DNA of 64,000 nucleotides from Isoetes taiwanensis (GCA_021234155.1 JAJEKV010000054.1:5503962-5567961), one strand, 5' to 3'; shown: positions 1-12,437, counted from the first letter of the stretch. Numbers and translations are program-made. The notes: a model not told the origin generated them from the sequence alone.

Positions 1-1947
1 AGATGTTCGCAATCAAGAGTTTAAGCAACAAAATGAACAAATCAATCCCCCAATGGTACTCATCTAAAATGTACAAGACAAACTATAATATATTTGGTTT
101 GATGGTTTTTGTTATTTTGAAAGATTGTTCTGTGCAAACCTTCCTGAATTTGGGCGCTTGAAATGCCAAATGAAATGTTAACGAATCAACGTATGTGGTT
201 TTGCTTGCTTCTTGCCTTTATTTTTAATATTCAGATCATGAGAAGAAATAATTACGTTTTGTCTCATCGGCATGTGAATGAAGAAGACTGCATTGCATGA
301 CTTTGGTGCAAGAAATGCAGACATATTATATGAAGTATGCTCTCATTGAAGTATTTTGAATTCTTTTGAGGTAACTGCGACATGACACTTACGCCTTTTC
401 TTCAACTAAGATTCGATCTTAAGGCCCTATACAAATTCCACAAGAAGCAGGAGGTTGACATGTAGTAGACATATGGTGCTTCACTAAAACCTGAGATCAT
501 GTTTGAACACAACTTTCCACTAACCACTATTTAAATAAAAAATGTTGGATAGATTGGCCTTATCCAAAGCATAAAATTTTCAGTAGACACTATGCTTTTT
601 GAAATCTAAATTTCATAGACAAAAACAAATTATTGTATTTCCTATATTTCAACTATAATATGAATGTTCCATGGCGAGAACCTTTGTCGATTATGGAGTA
701 TGGGGACTTGCCCATTGGATGTTTTTTTTTAATAAACTTACTTTTTTTATTTTCCTTAGCTTCGGCGATGGCACTCTCTGAGCTCATCGAGGCACTCCAG
801 TTCTTGATATGCTATTTGATATCCTACTAGTTCATGGTAGGTATCCTGCTATTTGAGATAGTCTTGCAAGCCCAAACGTAGATTAGGACTTGTTTTTTTT
901 TTTTTCACTTTTCAGGACCACGATGTAGATTTGTTACAAAGATTGGGGCTCATAAGCACAAAGGTGCTCAATAGTATTTGATCATGCTTGCAAAATGCCT
1001 TCAAAAGATCAGCCAGTATAAAAAGTGGAACCTTTTTTGTTGAAATCTAGCATTGCCTGAGCCGTTTTCGCAGCAAAATGAGAAAACCAAACTTGACTTA
1101 CATGTGGTACTACATGTTTGTGTCTCAATTGCAATAATTCTGACATGAATTCTTCCTAGTCTTGCTCTTCCTGCTACAACGGTTTGGACTCAACCTGATA
1201 TCCTTGTCAAATATGCCTCCCAAGCATTTCCCATTCACCTCTATGCCTCTTATTGCTACCCTTGATCATAAAAAATGATATGCAGATTGTGGGAGGAAAT
1301 TACAAGCACCTTCATGCATTCACTTGCTTTACTTATCCACAATCAATGAATCTGCATTAAGTTCTATAAGCTTGTGTAACCACCTTTTCCTTGAATTGTT
1401 TTCTAGTTGTAGAATCAAACTTTGCAATACCTTGGTGCAAAAGGAAAAAAGAATCAATTCAAAAAGTATTGCATGAATGCAGTGATGCCTTTCTTTCTTA
1501 TCAGTTGAAAACATGGCCCATTATCGACTTTGACTTAATATACCAATGTTGTGGTCAAAACTTGAGTCACTATAATCTTATTTGATTTCTCATGGTATTT
1601 AACATGAGAATATGCTGCAAATCATTCCCATGCAAGAATATGCATCATGCTTGGTTGCAGATCTAATATGCTTCTTCAAAGTGTCATACTCATTGTACCT
1701 TCCCCTCAAGTCTAAATAAAAACTTAGCAAGCCTTACCTTGCTAAAGCCTTCTGGTGTGCCTTTTGCTAGTTTTTTTTTTCTTTTGCTAGGCAGACACTT
1801 GAATTTTTAGAGGAGTGTCAGGCATTAGTTTTTTTTTATCGAGATGTTAGTTTTGGTAAATTTGGTATCGTTCATCCCGAGGTACATGCTATATAATTGA
1901 ATGTCATTAGCATTTGCTAGTTTTTTAACTAGGTTCCTTGTTTGCAG
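1..1947. other. AT-rich non-coding stretch
   Basis: I see no supported gene, transposon protein or structured repeat here. The open frames are short and have no recognisable motif. Several T-runs and A-runs occur. It could be intron or intergenic sequence. Confidence 0.5.
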
Positions 1948-2391
1948 GTGCTTGAGAATTTTGATATACCAAACCCAGAGTTTATATGGTGTTGGTAATG
2001 TGTTCTTGACATGTTCGAGGCTGCTGGCATCCCATAGCTTACTGAGCAAGCATGTATCAAGGTATTTTCTGAGGTTATGGCAGTCTGCCTCCATTTGCAC
2101 TCAGGTGCACCTGTGCTCCTGCACATTCCATCTAGCCAACTACAGAACTCTCTTTTCTCGCCAGCAGGCCTTTGGGCACTGAGGCCCTATTTCCATGGTG
2201 TAAGCGAGGCTAGGGAGGCGAGTATCATCCATACTGACCACCTTCTGGAAGTAGATAATGTGTATAGAAGCTATGTGATACATTTTTTCCACATAGATGT
2301 CTCCATATTGAAAGTCTATAGCAGTGGACTTTTAAACTCAAATTATACTGACAAAGCTAAAGAGCTGGAAAAATTGATAGCTGGAAATTGA
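1948..2391 (+). pseudogene. Exon-like reading frame with two in-frame stops
   Basis: A splice-acceptor-like TTTGCAG precedes position 1948. From there one frame runs 147 codons to a TGA at 2389-2391, broken only by TAA at 1996-1998 and TAG at 2035-2037. The translation looks protein-like (begins VLENFDIPNPEFIW, later EASIIHTDHLLEVDNVYRSY, ends KAKELEKLIAGN). I do not recognise the family. It is either a decayed terminal exon or an exon damaged by consensus errors; the frame shift-free length after codon 30 (117 codons) argues it was once coding. The downstream poly(A) at 2460 is the left edge of the duplication array. Confidence 0.35.
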
Positions 2392-2458
2392 GACAATTAA
2401 GACACATGGTCCACCTTGGAAAACCTTTCTGATTCTATGTTGATGAATCAAATCCCCC

Positions 2459-2459
<1 letters not shown>

Positions 2460-2489
<30 letters not shown>
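2460..2489. repeat. Poly(A) tract at left edge of duplication array
   Basis: About 30 consecutive A, preceded by a short C run, immediately followed by the first base of unit A1. The same A-tract/CC junction style recurs at the other unit boundaries. Confidence 0.9.
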
Positions 2490-2491
<2 letters not shown>

Positions 2492-5238
2492 CTTTGAGCC
2501 TGTTAAGACTATAGGAAATAACAGACTTTAGACCTTATAGTTCCATTTGGAAAAATAAGACCTTCAATTGCAATCCTAGAAATAGACAGGTGCAATCTAA
2601 TTCTAGGCCCTGATAAGGATAAATAAGACAAAAAGAATGATCTGAATCTTTAAGATTATATAACACCAAATTATTTGCAGGCTTAAATTAAGTACATTAT
2701 GCAGGCAAAAACTTAAGACAATAGGATCTTATGACGTATGACAACTCCAAGTTAGAACTGTAAGCCTATAGAGACAACAAACAGAATTCTAAGATATTAC
2801 ATCATATATTTTAGATCTGAAGATTCAAGCCAAATATAACAAATGTTTGATAGAAATAAGTATCTTGATCTCAGCAAATAGAATGTATAACCAAGGAATA
2901 CATACACTAAAAACTTGGTAAAGATAGGCATATTGAATATAGCAAAAGTTGGAAGATACGTGAAGTTATAAGATCCTACAAGAATCGATGAACTAATAGC
3001 CCAGCATAAATGTTGTTGTCATATCCTCTTTTTCACAAATTAAAAACAAGTCATTAGAGTTTTTGGATATCACCATAGACTATAGACTGAAATGTATGCT
3101 TGAGCAATAATCTTGCACAAACTTTTACTTCGAAACATCAAATGGAGGGAAGAGTCCGGTTACCTGCAGTGGAACCAAATGCAAGTTAGCCACGAGAAGG
3201 GTAAATGCATAAGCCACAAAGCAGGGTAAGCAATGAACTCATCCGGCTTAACGCCCCTTCACCATAAAATAAACACATTATAATCATAATAATAAAGCCA
3301 TGTAGTTAAGAAAATGAGTTCTGAAATATATGCAGCAGAAATAGATCCCATAGCACAGAAGCAAATTATGATTATGTTGATGCAGAAACGAAGATCTACA
3401 AGTACAATGTATGGATAATAATGACTAGAAAGAGCATTATTCACAGCACAAAATGACACCTCAATAGAAATGATAATATGGAAAAGAGGGAACAAGCTTA
3501 AGGGCGAAGCAATTTCTTGGACATCATAGAATATAAGGGTTAGTGATGAAGGCACCAAATGCATCAGGAATGAGTGCATGCTGATACAAGATCTTGCAAG
3601 TAGGAAGCCAATGCAATCTAAAAACATGCCAGCTTAGTCAAAGACATGAGAAAACAAACTCGATATATGACAACATAAAATTTAACCAGGGAGGACTATA
3701 AAGTTGCGCATATCAAATAAGGTATCCAACAGATGAGGGAAACACAACAGATTGCTCATGAAACTGAAATAAGGATCGTGAAAATAACTTGGATATAAGC
3801 CGCTAATTTGACATGATGGCAATCCTGCATTAAACTAGAAAGAATAGTTTGAGTTCATAGCCACAACGAAACTAACATGTGGAACAGGGCTCTACATTTG
3901 GTCTGTTAAAAAACTTCAGACAATCTGACAAAGGATATACCATGACTGAGGCCATTACACCAATGGTTTAATGGAAGTGGAAATAAAGCAAATATCTAGT
4001 TAGGAATTGTGTATCTATAGGAAACGGAACTACAAGCACATAAATCAAGACTAGAAATAATGATGATTAAAATATATTGACTAAAAGAACCTGATATGAC
4101 ATGTTGGCCAGATTCCAATCGATTTGATCCTGAAAATCTCTAGTAGTTTGAAGATGCAGTCGGATATGCACTAGGTCACAGAATTGGTATCTCCAATGGT
4201 TGAAGATGCGGTCGAATTCATACTAGGTTGCAGAATTGATATAACACCTCATATGTCTACAAATACAACTGCAGCAGCAGAGCTTGTAATCAAGAGGCAG
4301 AGCCTTGCTAATAGAGAGACTTGTGCAATAACATCCTGCAGATGAGGCAATACTGATACAACTGCAGCTGCAGAGCTGGAAATCATGAGGCGAAGCTTCG
4401 CTAATAGAGAGACGTGTGCAATAACGTCCTGCAGACATCTTGTGTTTATAAAGCAAGTAAAGAAACAAAAGGCAGCCAGAGCTCCATATGCGAGCTATCC
4501 GATGTAGGCCGACTATGTCAGGGAATGGAGTACATCTCCATCTATCATGAACTAGCAGTGAGAATGGTGTCTGTGCAACCCTAAACCTAATCGTAGCTAA
4601 TATCTCACATAAAAAGAAAAATGAGAAAACGTAAGGTAAGCCTTATTATTTACCATAGGAAATAAAAAAGCTTAAAGTTCCACCATTAATAAGTTGGACG
4701 TAACCATATGGTAGGCATAGAATCAACTATTTCTTGACTTTAAGAAAACTGGAATGTGAGAGCTCAACATTAGAGGTTTGTCTTGAAAATATAAAAGGGT
4801 AGACCTGGGAGTATGGACAAACACACATGTAATTTAGGAAACCTATTTTTACAGTGGGATTAACATGGAAATAGTTGTAACTTACACTGGTTAAAATGAA
4901 TTGCTTATCGCAAGACCTTTGGCGAATATTCTGTGGTACCTGGCTAAAACATTAAGCAAAGAATATTTCTGCATATATCAAGGGTCACCACTGGTCTAAA
5001 GTTCTATACAAATAGAGTATAGGATATGTTTCCTATAAAATTAGTTGCTAACAAGGACCATTGGGGGCATGTTTTTATGAAGATTCAGTAGCGCATTACG
5101 CTGGACACCATAAGTAAAATGGCTATGCAATCTATCGAAGAGGACCATTGGGGGGCAAGATATTAGAAGACGTACACAATTCATGGGGATAGAGTAAGAT
5201 GCTTTGTGTAGTCATGCAAACGTTATAATGTAATATAT
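2490..5238. repeat. Duplicated unit A, copy 1 (A1)
   Basis: About 2.75 kb that recurs almost base for base at 7112-9872 in the same orientation. It starts CCCTTTGAGCC right after an A-tract and ends in ATATAT followed by seven A. Both copies carry the same exon-like segment on the minus strand and the same intron-like T-rich minus-strand frame. Most differences between copies sit at CAG/CTG-containing spots. No TG..CA ends, primer-binding site or pol, so it is not an LTR. Confidence 0.9.
3164..3254 (-). pseudogene. Exon-like segment in A1 (unknown protein)
   Basis: Damaged twin of the A2 segment at 7786-7874. It has the same minus-strand donor (CTGCAG|GTAACC), but extra bases near 3193 and 3223 break the frame that is open in A2. 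Those differences lie at sites that read CTG or CAG in A2, so this may be a sequence error rather than real decay. Confidence 0.3.
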
Positions 5239-5410
5239 AAAAAAACCCTTCCTCCTACCACAAGTTAGGAGGCCCCTATGATCTGTCAGAAACATCTGAC
5301 TGTTCTAAAGTTGCAACAGGGAGAGTAGGGCCCTGCTGCAACACAGGGACCCTACCCAACCCATTAAAAAACTACTCAATGCAAATAAAATAGAAAAAGG
5401 TTAAGCTTAC

Positions 5411-5535
5411 ATGATTCCTCTTCAAGACTCTTGTCATGTCCACAATATCAACGGGAAGGCCTTGAACATTTGATAACCTTCAGCGTATGGAGCACAATTC
5501 TGATAGTGTCTCTTTTGAGAAATCCATTGCTGCAA
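5411..5535 (-). pseudogene. Exon-like block in U1 (first half)
   Basis: Read on the minus strand, GTTTTTGCAG acts as acceptor and GGAATCAT|GTAAGCTT as donor. Each frame of the roughly 120 bases contains a stop, but the last part reads VQGLPVDIVDMTRVLKRNH before the donor. The block aligns with the one near 6597-6745, so both descend from one exon. Product unknown. Confidence 0.3.
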
Positions 5536-5984
5536 AAACCTAAGATCAGGGCACACACATTCTCAATGAAAGTTTTTTTGTGAGTCCCGTCCTCAATGTC
5601 ATAAGGTAGCCAAGGGCTTCAACTTCAGAAACATCCTGATGATGTCCGTGTTGAGAGAATGTTGAGAGAATAATAAGATAGTGTAAAAGTTTTTTTATGA
5701 TAACAACCAGCCATGGAACATTTAAATGAACATCCATATAACCACCAATAAGTTATAACGGGAGAGATGTACTGCATCAGGAAATTCAGAATATGCAGAT
5801 CTATGCATAGCCGTATAAACTTGGTCCAGAAACAGGGAATAACTATTGACTGTAGTATGGACATGCATAATAACTATGGTTCAGAAAACATGTAACAGTA
5901 AAGACAAAAATATGGGAAAACATAGCTAGAACACAACAAGAAAAATGATAGTTAGAACACATTGTATAAGAACCTGGTTAGCTA

Positions 5985-6085
5985 TGGCGTCATGTTCGTC
6001 TGGGATCAGCCACAATAGCGTGGCTGGGATTTTCTGGAGCAACAGTATCTGGTGCCAGGATCTGTAGTAGAGTTAAGTTGCTTAG
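5985..6085 (-). pseudogene. Exon-like segment in U1 (middle)
   Basis: On the minus strand, CTACTACAG precedes a frame reading ILAPDTVAPENPSHAIVADP; shifting frame, the sequence continues DEHDAIANQ up to AACCAG|GTTCTT. The two halves look like one exon split by a small indel near a CAG site. Family not recognised. Confidence 0.3.
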
Positions 6086-6596
6086 CTGCCATTTGGTTCG
6101 CAGGTTCCTCTGGATCAAGAGAATAGAATTGATTCTCTTTGAAACTTGATATAGATTCTACATAGAGCTACCTATTCCTTCCGGATCAGCCTCTTTGAAG
6201 TTACTGGCAGAACCCATTACCTTGGCAAGTGAAGCGCGGCTCTAATCGGCAAAGAGATGGAGTTATCAGGTCCGGATTAGGTTTTTTCAAGCCCTAACCG
6301 TCAATAAAATACCCATTAGGTTTACTTATTAATGAAATTGACAGTTTCGATTAGAATAAGGAAATAGTTAAATTATCATGGAAATATTATAGGTAAAATG
6401 GCTAAAAATGGTTCTGCTCTAGCAACTCTGGCTTTTGTTCAATGGTATCTGGTATCGCAGCTTGGGGGCCCCTTAGAATTAGCATGCATCCAAAATGGAA
6501 AGCAAAGTTACAACAGGGAAAGTAGGGCCCTGTTGTAACACAGGGGTCCTACCCAACCGTACATATCTACTCATAAGCAACTAGGAGGTACTTACA

Positions 6597-6745
6597 AGAT
6601 TCCTTTGAGAGAGCGTTTCATGTCTTCAATATAAAAAAGCAGCCCAAGGAAAGTGTCATCAATCGGCGTTTGAGGCACAATCCAAACTTAATAAATTTGT
6701 TGACCCCAAATTTTAACTTCCTTTCTTCATCAAATCTGTAGAACT
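6597..6745 (-). pseudogene. Exon-like block in U1 (second half)
   Basis: Minus-strand acceptor TTCTACAG, then a frame of 38 codons (begins FDEERKLKFGVNKFIKFG, continues LCLKRRLMTLS) ending in a stop close to the donor GGAATCTT|GTAAGTAC. It is a diverged copy of the block at 5411-5535. Lysine-rich; I do not recognise the protein. Confidence 0.35.
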
Positions 6746-7111
6746 GATAGAGGCCAATATTTGTATAAAGCACATGATAATAACATTAAAGACAACATCA
6801 ATTCAAGGTAGTGTGTAATAGTGTAAAAGTTTTTTTGTTATACACAACCAACTATGGAAAAACTCTTTCCATAAAAATCCATAGCTGGTGGGACTTACAA
6901 CAGCCTTAAGATGTGATTTTTGCCTTTGTTGTGGCGTATGAGAGTCAGCTCTTTGCTCCATAAATTGTTAAAAACCGTATCTTCAATAACAGGCATAGAA
7001 TCAGGTCCAATTTTCTGTAATAGGAATCAAGTGTGAGTAGAAACAATAAAGCACCTTTTCTCCAAATCAGGGTCCCAAGTTAAACCTAGGAATTGGAGTA
7101 ACATTAAAAAA

Positions 7112-9872
7112 CCCTTTGAGCCTGTTAAGACTATAGGAAATAACAGACTTTAGACCTTATAGTTCCATTTGGAAAAATAAGACCTTCAATTGCAATCCTA
7201 GAAATAGACAGGTGCAATCTAATTCTAGGCCCTGATAAGGATAAATAAGACAAAAAGAATGATCTGAATCTTTAAGATTATATAACACCAAATTATTTGC
7301 AGGCTTAAATTAAGTACACTATGCAGGCAAAAACTTAAGACAATAGGATCTTATGACGTATGACAACTCCAAGTTAGAACTGTAAGCCTATAGAGACAAC
7401 AAACAGAATTCTAAGATATTACATCATATATTTTAGATCTGAAGATTCAAGCCAAATATAACAAATGTTTGATAGAAATAAGTATCTTGATCTCAGCAAA
7501 TAGAATGTATAACCAAGGAATACATACACTAAAAACTTGGTAAAGATAGGCATATTGAATATAGCAAAAGTTGGAAGATACGTGAAGTTATAAGATCCTA
7601 CAAGAATCGATGAACTAATAGCCCAGCATAAATGTTGTTGTCATATCCTCTTTTTCACAAATTAAAAACAAGTCATTAGAGTTTTTGGATATCACCATAG
7701 ACTATAGACTGAAATGTATGCTTGAGCAATAATCTTGCACAAACTTTTACTTCGAAACATCAAATGGAGGGAAGAGTCCGGTTACCTGCAGTGGAACCAA
7801 ATGCAAGTTAGCCTGAGAAGGGTAAATGCATAAGCCACAAACAGGTAAGCAATGAACTCATCCGGCTTAACGCCCTTCACCATAAAATAAACACGTATAA
7901 TCATAATAATAAAGCCATGTAGTTAAGAAAATGAGTTCTGAAATATATGCAGCAGAAATAGATCCCATAGCACAGAAGCAAATTATGATTATGTTGATGC
8001 AGAAACGAAGATCTACAAGTACAATGTATGGATAATAATGACTAGAAAGAGCATTATTCACAGCACAAAATGACACCTCAATAGAAATGATAATATGGAA
8101 AAGAGGGAACAAGCTTAAGGGCGAAGCAATTTCTTGGACATCATAGAATATAAGGGTTAGTGATGAAGGCACCAAATGCATCAGGAATGAGTGCATGCTG
8201 ATACAAGATCTTGCAAGTAGGAAGCCAATGCAATCTAAAAACATGCCAGCTTAGTCAAAGACATGAGAAAACAAACTCGATATATGACAACATAAAATTT
8301 AACCAGGGAGGACTATAAAGTTGCGCATATCAAATAAGGTATCCAACAGATGAGGGAAACACAACAGATTGCTCATGAAACTGAAATAAGGATCGTGAAA
8401 ATAACTTGGATATAAGCCGCTAATTTGACATGATGGCAATCCTGCATTAAACTAGAAAGAATAGTTTGAGTTCATAGCCACAACGAAACTAACATGTGGA
8501 ACAGGGCTCTACATTTGGTCTGTTAAAAAACTTCAGACAATCTGACAAAGGATATACCATGACTGAGGCCATTACACCAATGGTTTAATGGAAGTGGAAA
8601 TAAAGCAAATATCTAGTTAGGAATTGTGTATCTATAGGAAACGGAACTACAAGCACATAAATCAAGACTAGAAATAATGATGATTAAAATATATTGACTA
8701 AAAGAACCTGATATGACATGTTGGCCAGATTCCAATCGATTTGATCCTGAAAATCTCTAGTAGTTTGAAGATGCAGTCGGATATGCACTAGGTCACAGAA
8801 TTGGTATCTCCAATGGTTGAAGATGCGGTCGAATTCATACTAGGTTGCAGAATTGATATAACACCTCATATGTCTACAAATACAACTGCAGCAGCAGAGC
8901 TTGTAATCAAGAGGCAGAGCCTTGCTAATAGAGAGACTTGTGCAATAACATCCTGCAGATGAGGCAATATCGATACAAGCTGCAAAATTGCGCAGAGCTG
9001 GAAATCATGAGGCTTCGCTAATAGAGAGGCGTGTGCAATAACGTCCTGCAGACATCTTGTGTTTATAAAGCAAGTAAAGAAACAAAAGGCAGCCAGAGCT
9101 CCATATGCGAGCTATCCGATGTAGGCCGACTATGTCAGGGAATGGAGTACATCTCCATCTATCATGAACTAGCAGTGAGAATGGTGTCTGTGCAACCCTA
9201 AACCTAATCGTAGCTAATATCTCACATAAAAAGAAAAATGAGAAAACGTAAGGTAAGCCTTATTATTTACCATAGGAAATAAAAAAGCTTAAAGTTCCAC
9301 CATTAATAAGTTGGACGTAACCATATGGTAGGCATAGAATCAACTATTTCTTGACTTTAAGAAAACTGGAATGTGAGAGCTCAACATTAGAGGTTTATCT
9401 TGAAAATATAAAAGGGTAGACCTGGGAGTATGGACAAACACACATGTAATTTAGGAAACCTATTTTCTGATTGGGATTAACATGGAAATAGTTGTAACTT
9501 ACTGCTTGGTTAAAATGAATTGCTTATCGCAAGACCTTTGGCGAATATTACGTGGTACTGGCTAAAACATTAAGCAAAGAATATTTCTGCATATATCAAG
9601 GGTCACCACTGGTCTAAAGTTCTATACAAATAGAGTATAGGATATGTTTCCTATAAAATTAGTTGCTAACAAGGACCATTGGGGGCATGTTTTTATGAAG
9701 ATTCAGTAGCGCATTACGCTGGACACCATAAGTAAAATGGCTATGCAATCTATCGAAGAGGACCATTGGGGGGCAAGATATTAGAAGATTCAACAGCCAG
9801 TAACGTACACAATTCATGGGGATAGAGTAAGATGCTTTGTGTAGTCATGCAAACGTTATAATGTACTATATT
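7112..9872. repeat. Duplicated unit A, copy 2 (A2)
   Basis: Second copy of the 2490-5238 unit, direct orientation, starting after AAAAAA and ending at a 14-base A-tract. Differences from A1 cluster: for example TTTACAGTGGG (A1, near 4850) versus TTTCTGATTGGG here (near 9463), and ACACTGG versus ACTGCTTGG shortly after. Confidence 0.9.
7786..7874 (-). CDS. Exon-like segment in A2 (unknown hydrophobic peptide)
   Basis: On the minus strand, bases after GTGAAG form an open frame of about 30 codons reading GVKPDEFIAYLFVAYAF then TLLRLTCIWFHC, ending at a consensus donor CTGCAG|GTAACC. The central part is hydrophobic enough for a membrane helix. A diverged relative at 10297-10386 has the same boundaries but an in-frame TAG. 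An alternative plus-strand reading (acceptor CCTGCAG, donor CAG|GTAAGC) gives stops, so the minus strand is preferred. The gene is unidentified and a coding role is only inferred. Confidence 0.35.
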
Positions 9873-9886
9873 AAAAAAAAAAAAAA
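9873..9886. repeat. A-tract at A2/B1 junction
   Basis: Fourteen A directly joining unit A2 to unit B1. Confidence 0.85.
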
Positions 9887-10296
9887 ACCTTTTAAAATCT
9901 GTTCAAACAGACTTTTTCCATCCATGGACTTTTGCAAAGACCACTTCAGTACAATATGCAGCCTTAAGCCAAAACAGGTGTAAATTTGACTTAAGCCTTA
10001 AAAATGGTTAACATTTACTAAAGCAGATGATATTACCAGATTCTATTAACAAATAAGAATTTCCTTTCGTCAATCTCATTAATGTTTTTGTTCAATACAT
10101 TATTTTTACCTTTAAAAGAGTTCATCATTGACTCTAGAACAGTATAAGATCAAAATTAAAGTTTAGAGTTTCCCTTGTCTTTCAACACCATAGAGCTCAA
10201 TAGACTTGTCAAAACTATATCTGCAATGCCACCATGTCTTGTAGCTTTTCCAACATGAATACATGGGAAAACACACATAGGAGCAAGAAATCCCGT

Positions 10297-10386
10297 TACC
10301 TGCAGTGAAACCAGAGGACAGTTAGCCTAAGAAGGGTAAGAGCCTAAGTCACTAACAGGTAAGCTACGGATTCCTTGGGCTTATCG
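10297..10386 (-). pseudogene. B1 relative of the A-unit exon-like segment
   Basis: Same layout as 7786-7874: GTGAAG, then KPKESVAYLLVT, an in-frame TAG, then ALTLLRLTVLWFHC and the donor CTGCAG|GTAACG. B2 (about 14199-14288) has the same stop, so the stop predates the B duplication or is common to the reads. Confidence 0.35.
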
Positions 10387-10741
10387 CCCTTCACCTTGCA
10401 TGTTAACACAAACACAATAGACAGTCAATTTATCAGGCAAAGAGTGTGTAAATTACTCTGCCCTAAAAGATTAGCCTACATGCAACTTTTATCAGTATGC
10501 AAGCTTAGAAATTATTATTATTAAATGCTTCTCCACCAGCTTATGACAAGGTCTAGAAGCTTCATTCTTCCTACCCGCAATTGTCACGAGGTCTCCTCTA
10601 TTATAAGCATGCATGCAATAAAGGGATCATTTTCACATATATGAGAAGGTCTGGAAGTCCATTTTTGATGCTGCTCTCAGATACAAAATTATTATCGGCA
10701 ATATCATACCCAAAAGAATTCCAAATTGTAACCGCCCCAAA

Positions 10742-11095
10742 CTAAAGTGGCCACAAAGCGTGTGTTTCTGTTAAGAGCCCTTTAGCATTAAAAAGAGCAT
10801 CAACCCGGTGAGCATATTCTGTAAAACATCCTAGGCGGGCTTTGCACGCTTTGGATATGCAAAATGTCAAATAGAGCAAGAACCCAATCACGGATCTAGA
10901 ATTTTCGTGCAAAAATATTGAAGAGTTCAGCTTATTTTCTTCCAACCTCAGTAAATTTTTGCGAATGGCATCGAACCGCTCAGGCTGTGCTCACCATGCC
11001 ACAATTCAAGTGCCCAACTTGAAAGCCTTTGGATGAGCGAGAAAAATCTGGCATGTAGAACTCTTTTATTCGGGTTTAGGGTCCATTTTACAACT
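10742..11095 (-). pseudogene. Exon-like coding remnant in B1
   Basis: Read on the minus strand, one frame gives HARFFSLIQRLSSWALELW then HGEHSLSG; a shift leads to RFDAIRKNLLRLEENKLN then SSIFLHENSRSVIGF and on to 10742. In B2 the matching region has different local errors (GEHVNRFDAIRKNL in one frame). Taken together the copies suggest one exon damaged differently in each. Family not recognised. Confidence 0.3.
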
Positions 11096-11992
11096 CGAAA
11101 CCCACCTCAAGATTTTCGTACACTATTCCCTATTGAATCTGTAGCACTCGTTTGCCTGCATGGCTATTAAGCTATCTATATCTAGAATCCATAAAATATT
11201 AATTCGTTTACTCTGTAGCAGTGCGTAAACAATGTAACTATTGAATTTTAAACTATATAATGCATAGATCGTGTTTAATTAAGCATCAACACTCTGTCCT
11301 TTAAGCTATACCACCTGCACAATAGTCCACACTGCATAGTTCAAGACTCACAGCAGTTCTCTTAATAAGTTTTAACCAAATTTTAGATCTAATAGGAACA
11401 TGGCCACAACTCGTGTATGCTGCTCTGTCTCACGCTTAAATATCATGCATTAGTTGGCAGACTTAGAAATTAAGCTTTCTACCATCTGGAGAATGTGAAC
11501 ATAACTGTTAAAACTCATATATGTCTACTCAAATCTGCACATTATATACAACCTAGGTGTATGGACAAGTGCATGCTAGTCCCATTAACATCAGTCCTAA
11601 GTTCAATCCATCTTTTTAGTTTTTCATATCTCCATTGCTTTACAGTAGCCTTGTATCCCTGCTGGGGTGCTTAAAAGGATACCATTTCTAAACCAGAATT
11701 CTTATGCTATAATTATCCCGATTATCTTTTAAGACCTCAGGCTTTTCTGTGCTCATTCAGTGCAATCATGAAATGAAGGCATGCTGGAAGAAGGAGCAAA
11801 TACATGTTCTTTGCGGCAAACACATAGGCCACAAATGCACAACCCATGGCTCATTATAGTAGCATTAGACTAATGTAAACATCCAGTTGAAAAGAGAATA
11901 GCTCCATACGAATAGTGTCATGCCTTATTATCATATAAAGAAAAATATCCACACAAAGTATTCAGCAAATAGGGTGATTCAATTATTCAAAC

Positions 11993-12112
11993 CTGGGAGT
12001 AGACCTTTGTTCTAGCATAATTGCCTTTGGTCATGTTGATCGCAAATTGCGAAAGCTCTCCAATGCCTTGTTTACTCAAAGAAATAGTGGATGGCATCTC
12101 TATATTATTCTC
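11993..12112 (-). CDS. Probable internal exon, unknown protein (B1 copy)
   Basis: On the minus strand AATCCAG precedes exactly 120 bases, 40 codons with no stop, ending TACTCCCAG|GTTTGA. The peptide begins ENNIEMPSTISLSKQGI and ends KGNYARTKVYSQ. The B2 copy is also open but differs by compensating indels (GIGELSQF here, GIESFRQF there), which preserve the frame. Phase 0 at both ends. This is the best exon candidate in the left 20 kb. I do not recognise the family. Confidence 0.45.
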
Positions 12113-12252
12113 CTGGATTATCACATGCAAAAGAGAGTAGATTCAGTTAATGTCACCAGCATCTTTCCCTTTATTCAAATTATCATAGCTCTTCAGTCCT
12201 GTTGCTACGATAGCCTTATGGAATTGGCATATCTTTTCCATGAAGTATTTAC

Positions 12253-12437
12253 CTTCTTCTCCCAAGAAGCAGGCATCAAATCCATCTTATTTACATCTAT
12301 TTTCACAGCCTTTATGCACCGTTGCAGCCACAGTTCTATAGAAGGTCACCCATCTTGCTATGCATTTGCGGCTCCGCCATCCAAGACATGCCATAATATT
12401 CCAGCATTCTATGCCGCAAGGGCAAGTTCGGAATACC
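12253..12437 (-). CDS. Probable exon upstream of the 11993-12112 exon (one-base frame break)
   Basis: Minus strand: acceptor-like AATTAG, then NLPLRHRMLEYYGMSW, MAEPQMHSKMGD, a one-base frame break, then PSIELWLQRCIKAVKIDVNK, MDLMPASWEKK and donor AAG|GTAAAT. A second overlapping frame (FLGEEGKYFMEKICQFHKAI) runs through the donor side, so the true exon end is uncertain. A missing C in a C-run at the break would restore one frame. Same gene as the 120-base exon by order and strand. Product unknown. Confidence 0.4.

Larger units (their letters stand above)
5239..7111. repeat. Spacer U1 between A1 and A2, itself an old tandem duplication
   Basis: The two halves are diverged relatives: each contains a GTTGCAACAGGG-type hairpin (5310-5342 and 6507-6539), then a minus-strand exon-like block, then a shared stretch around AGTGTAAAAGTTTTTTT (about 5677 and 6817) leading to ACAACCA(G/A)C(C/T)ATGG. 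The middle (5980-6430) is AT-rich with one exon-like frame. The first 100 bases resemble the start of U2 near 13040 (CCTCCTACC, then hairpin). Confidence 0.6.

Noticed and set aside
3259-3627. 122-codon minus-strand frame in A1 (125 codons in A2, 7867-8244)
   Set aside because: T-rich, hydrophobic, no motif; it lies just upstream of an exon-like segment and behaves like intron sequence. Its presence in both copies only reflects the duplication.
2490-9872. A1-U1-A2 as an LTR retrotransposon with 2.75 kb LTRs
   Set aside because: No TG..CA ends, no primer-binding site or polypurine tract at the inner edges, no gag or pol in U1.
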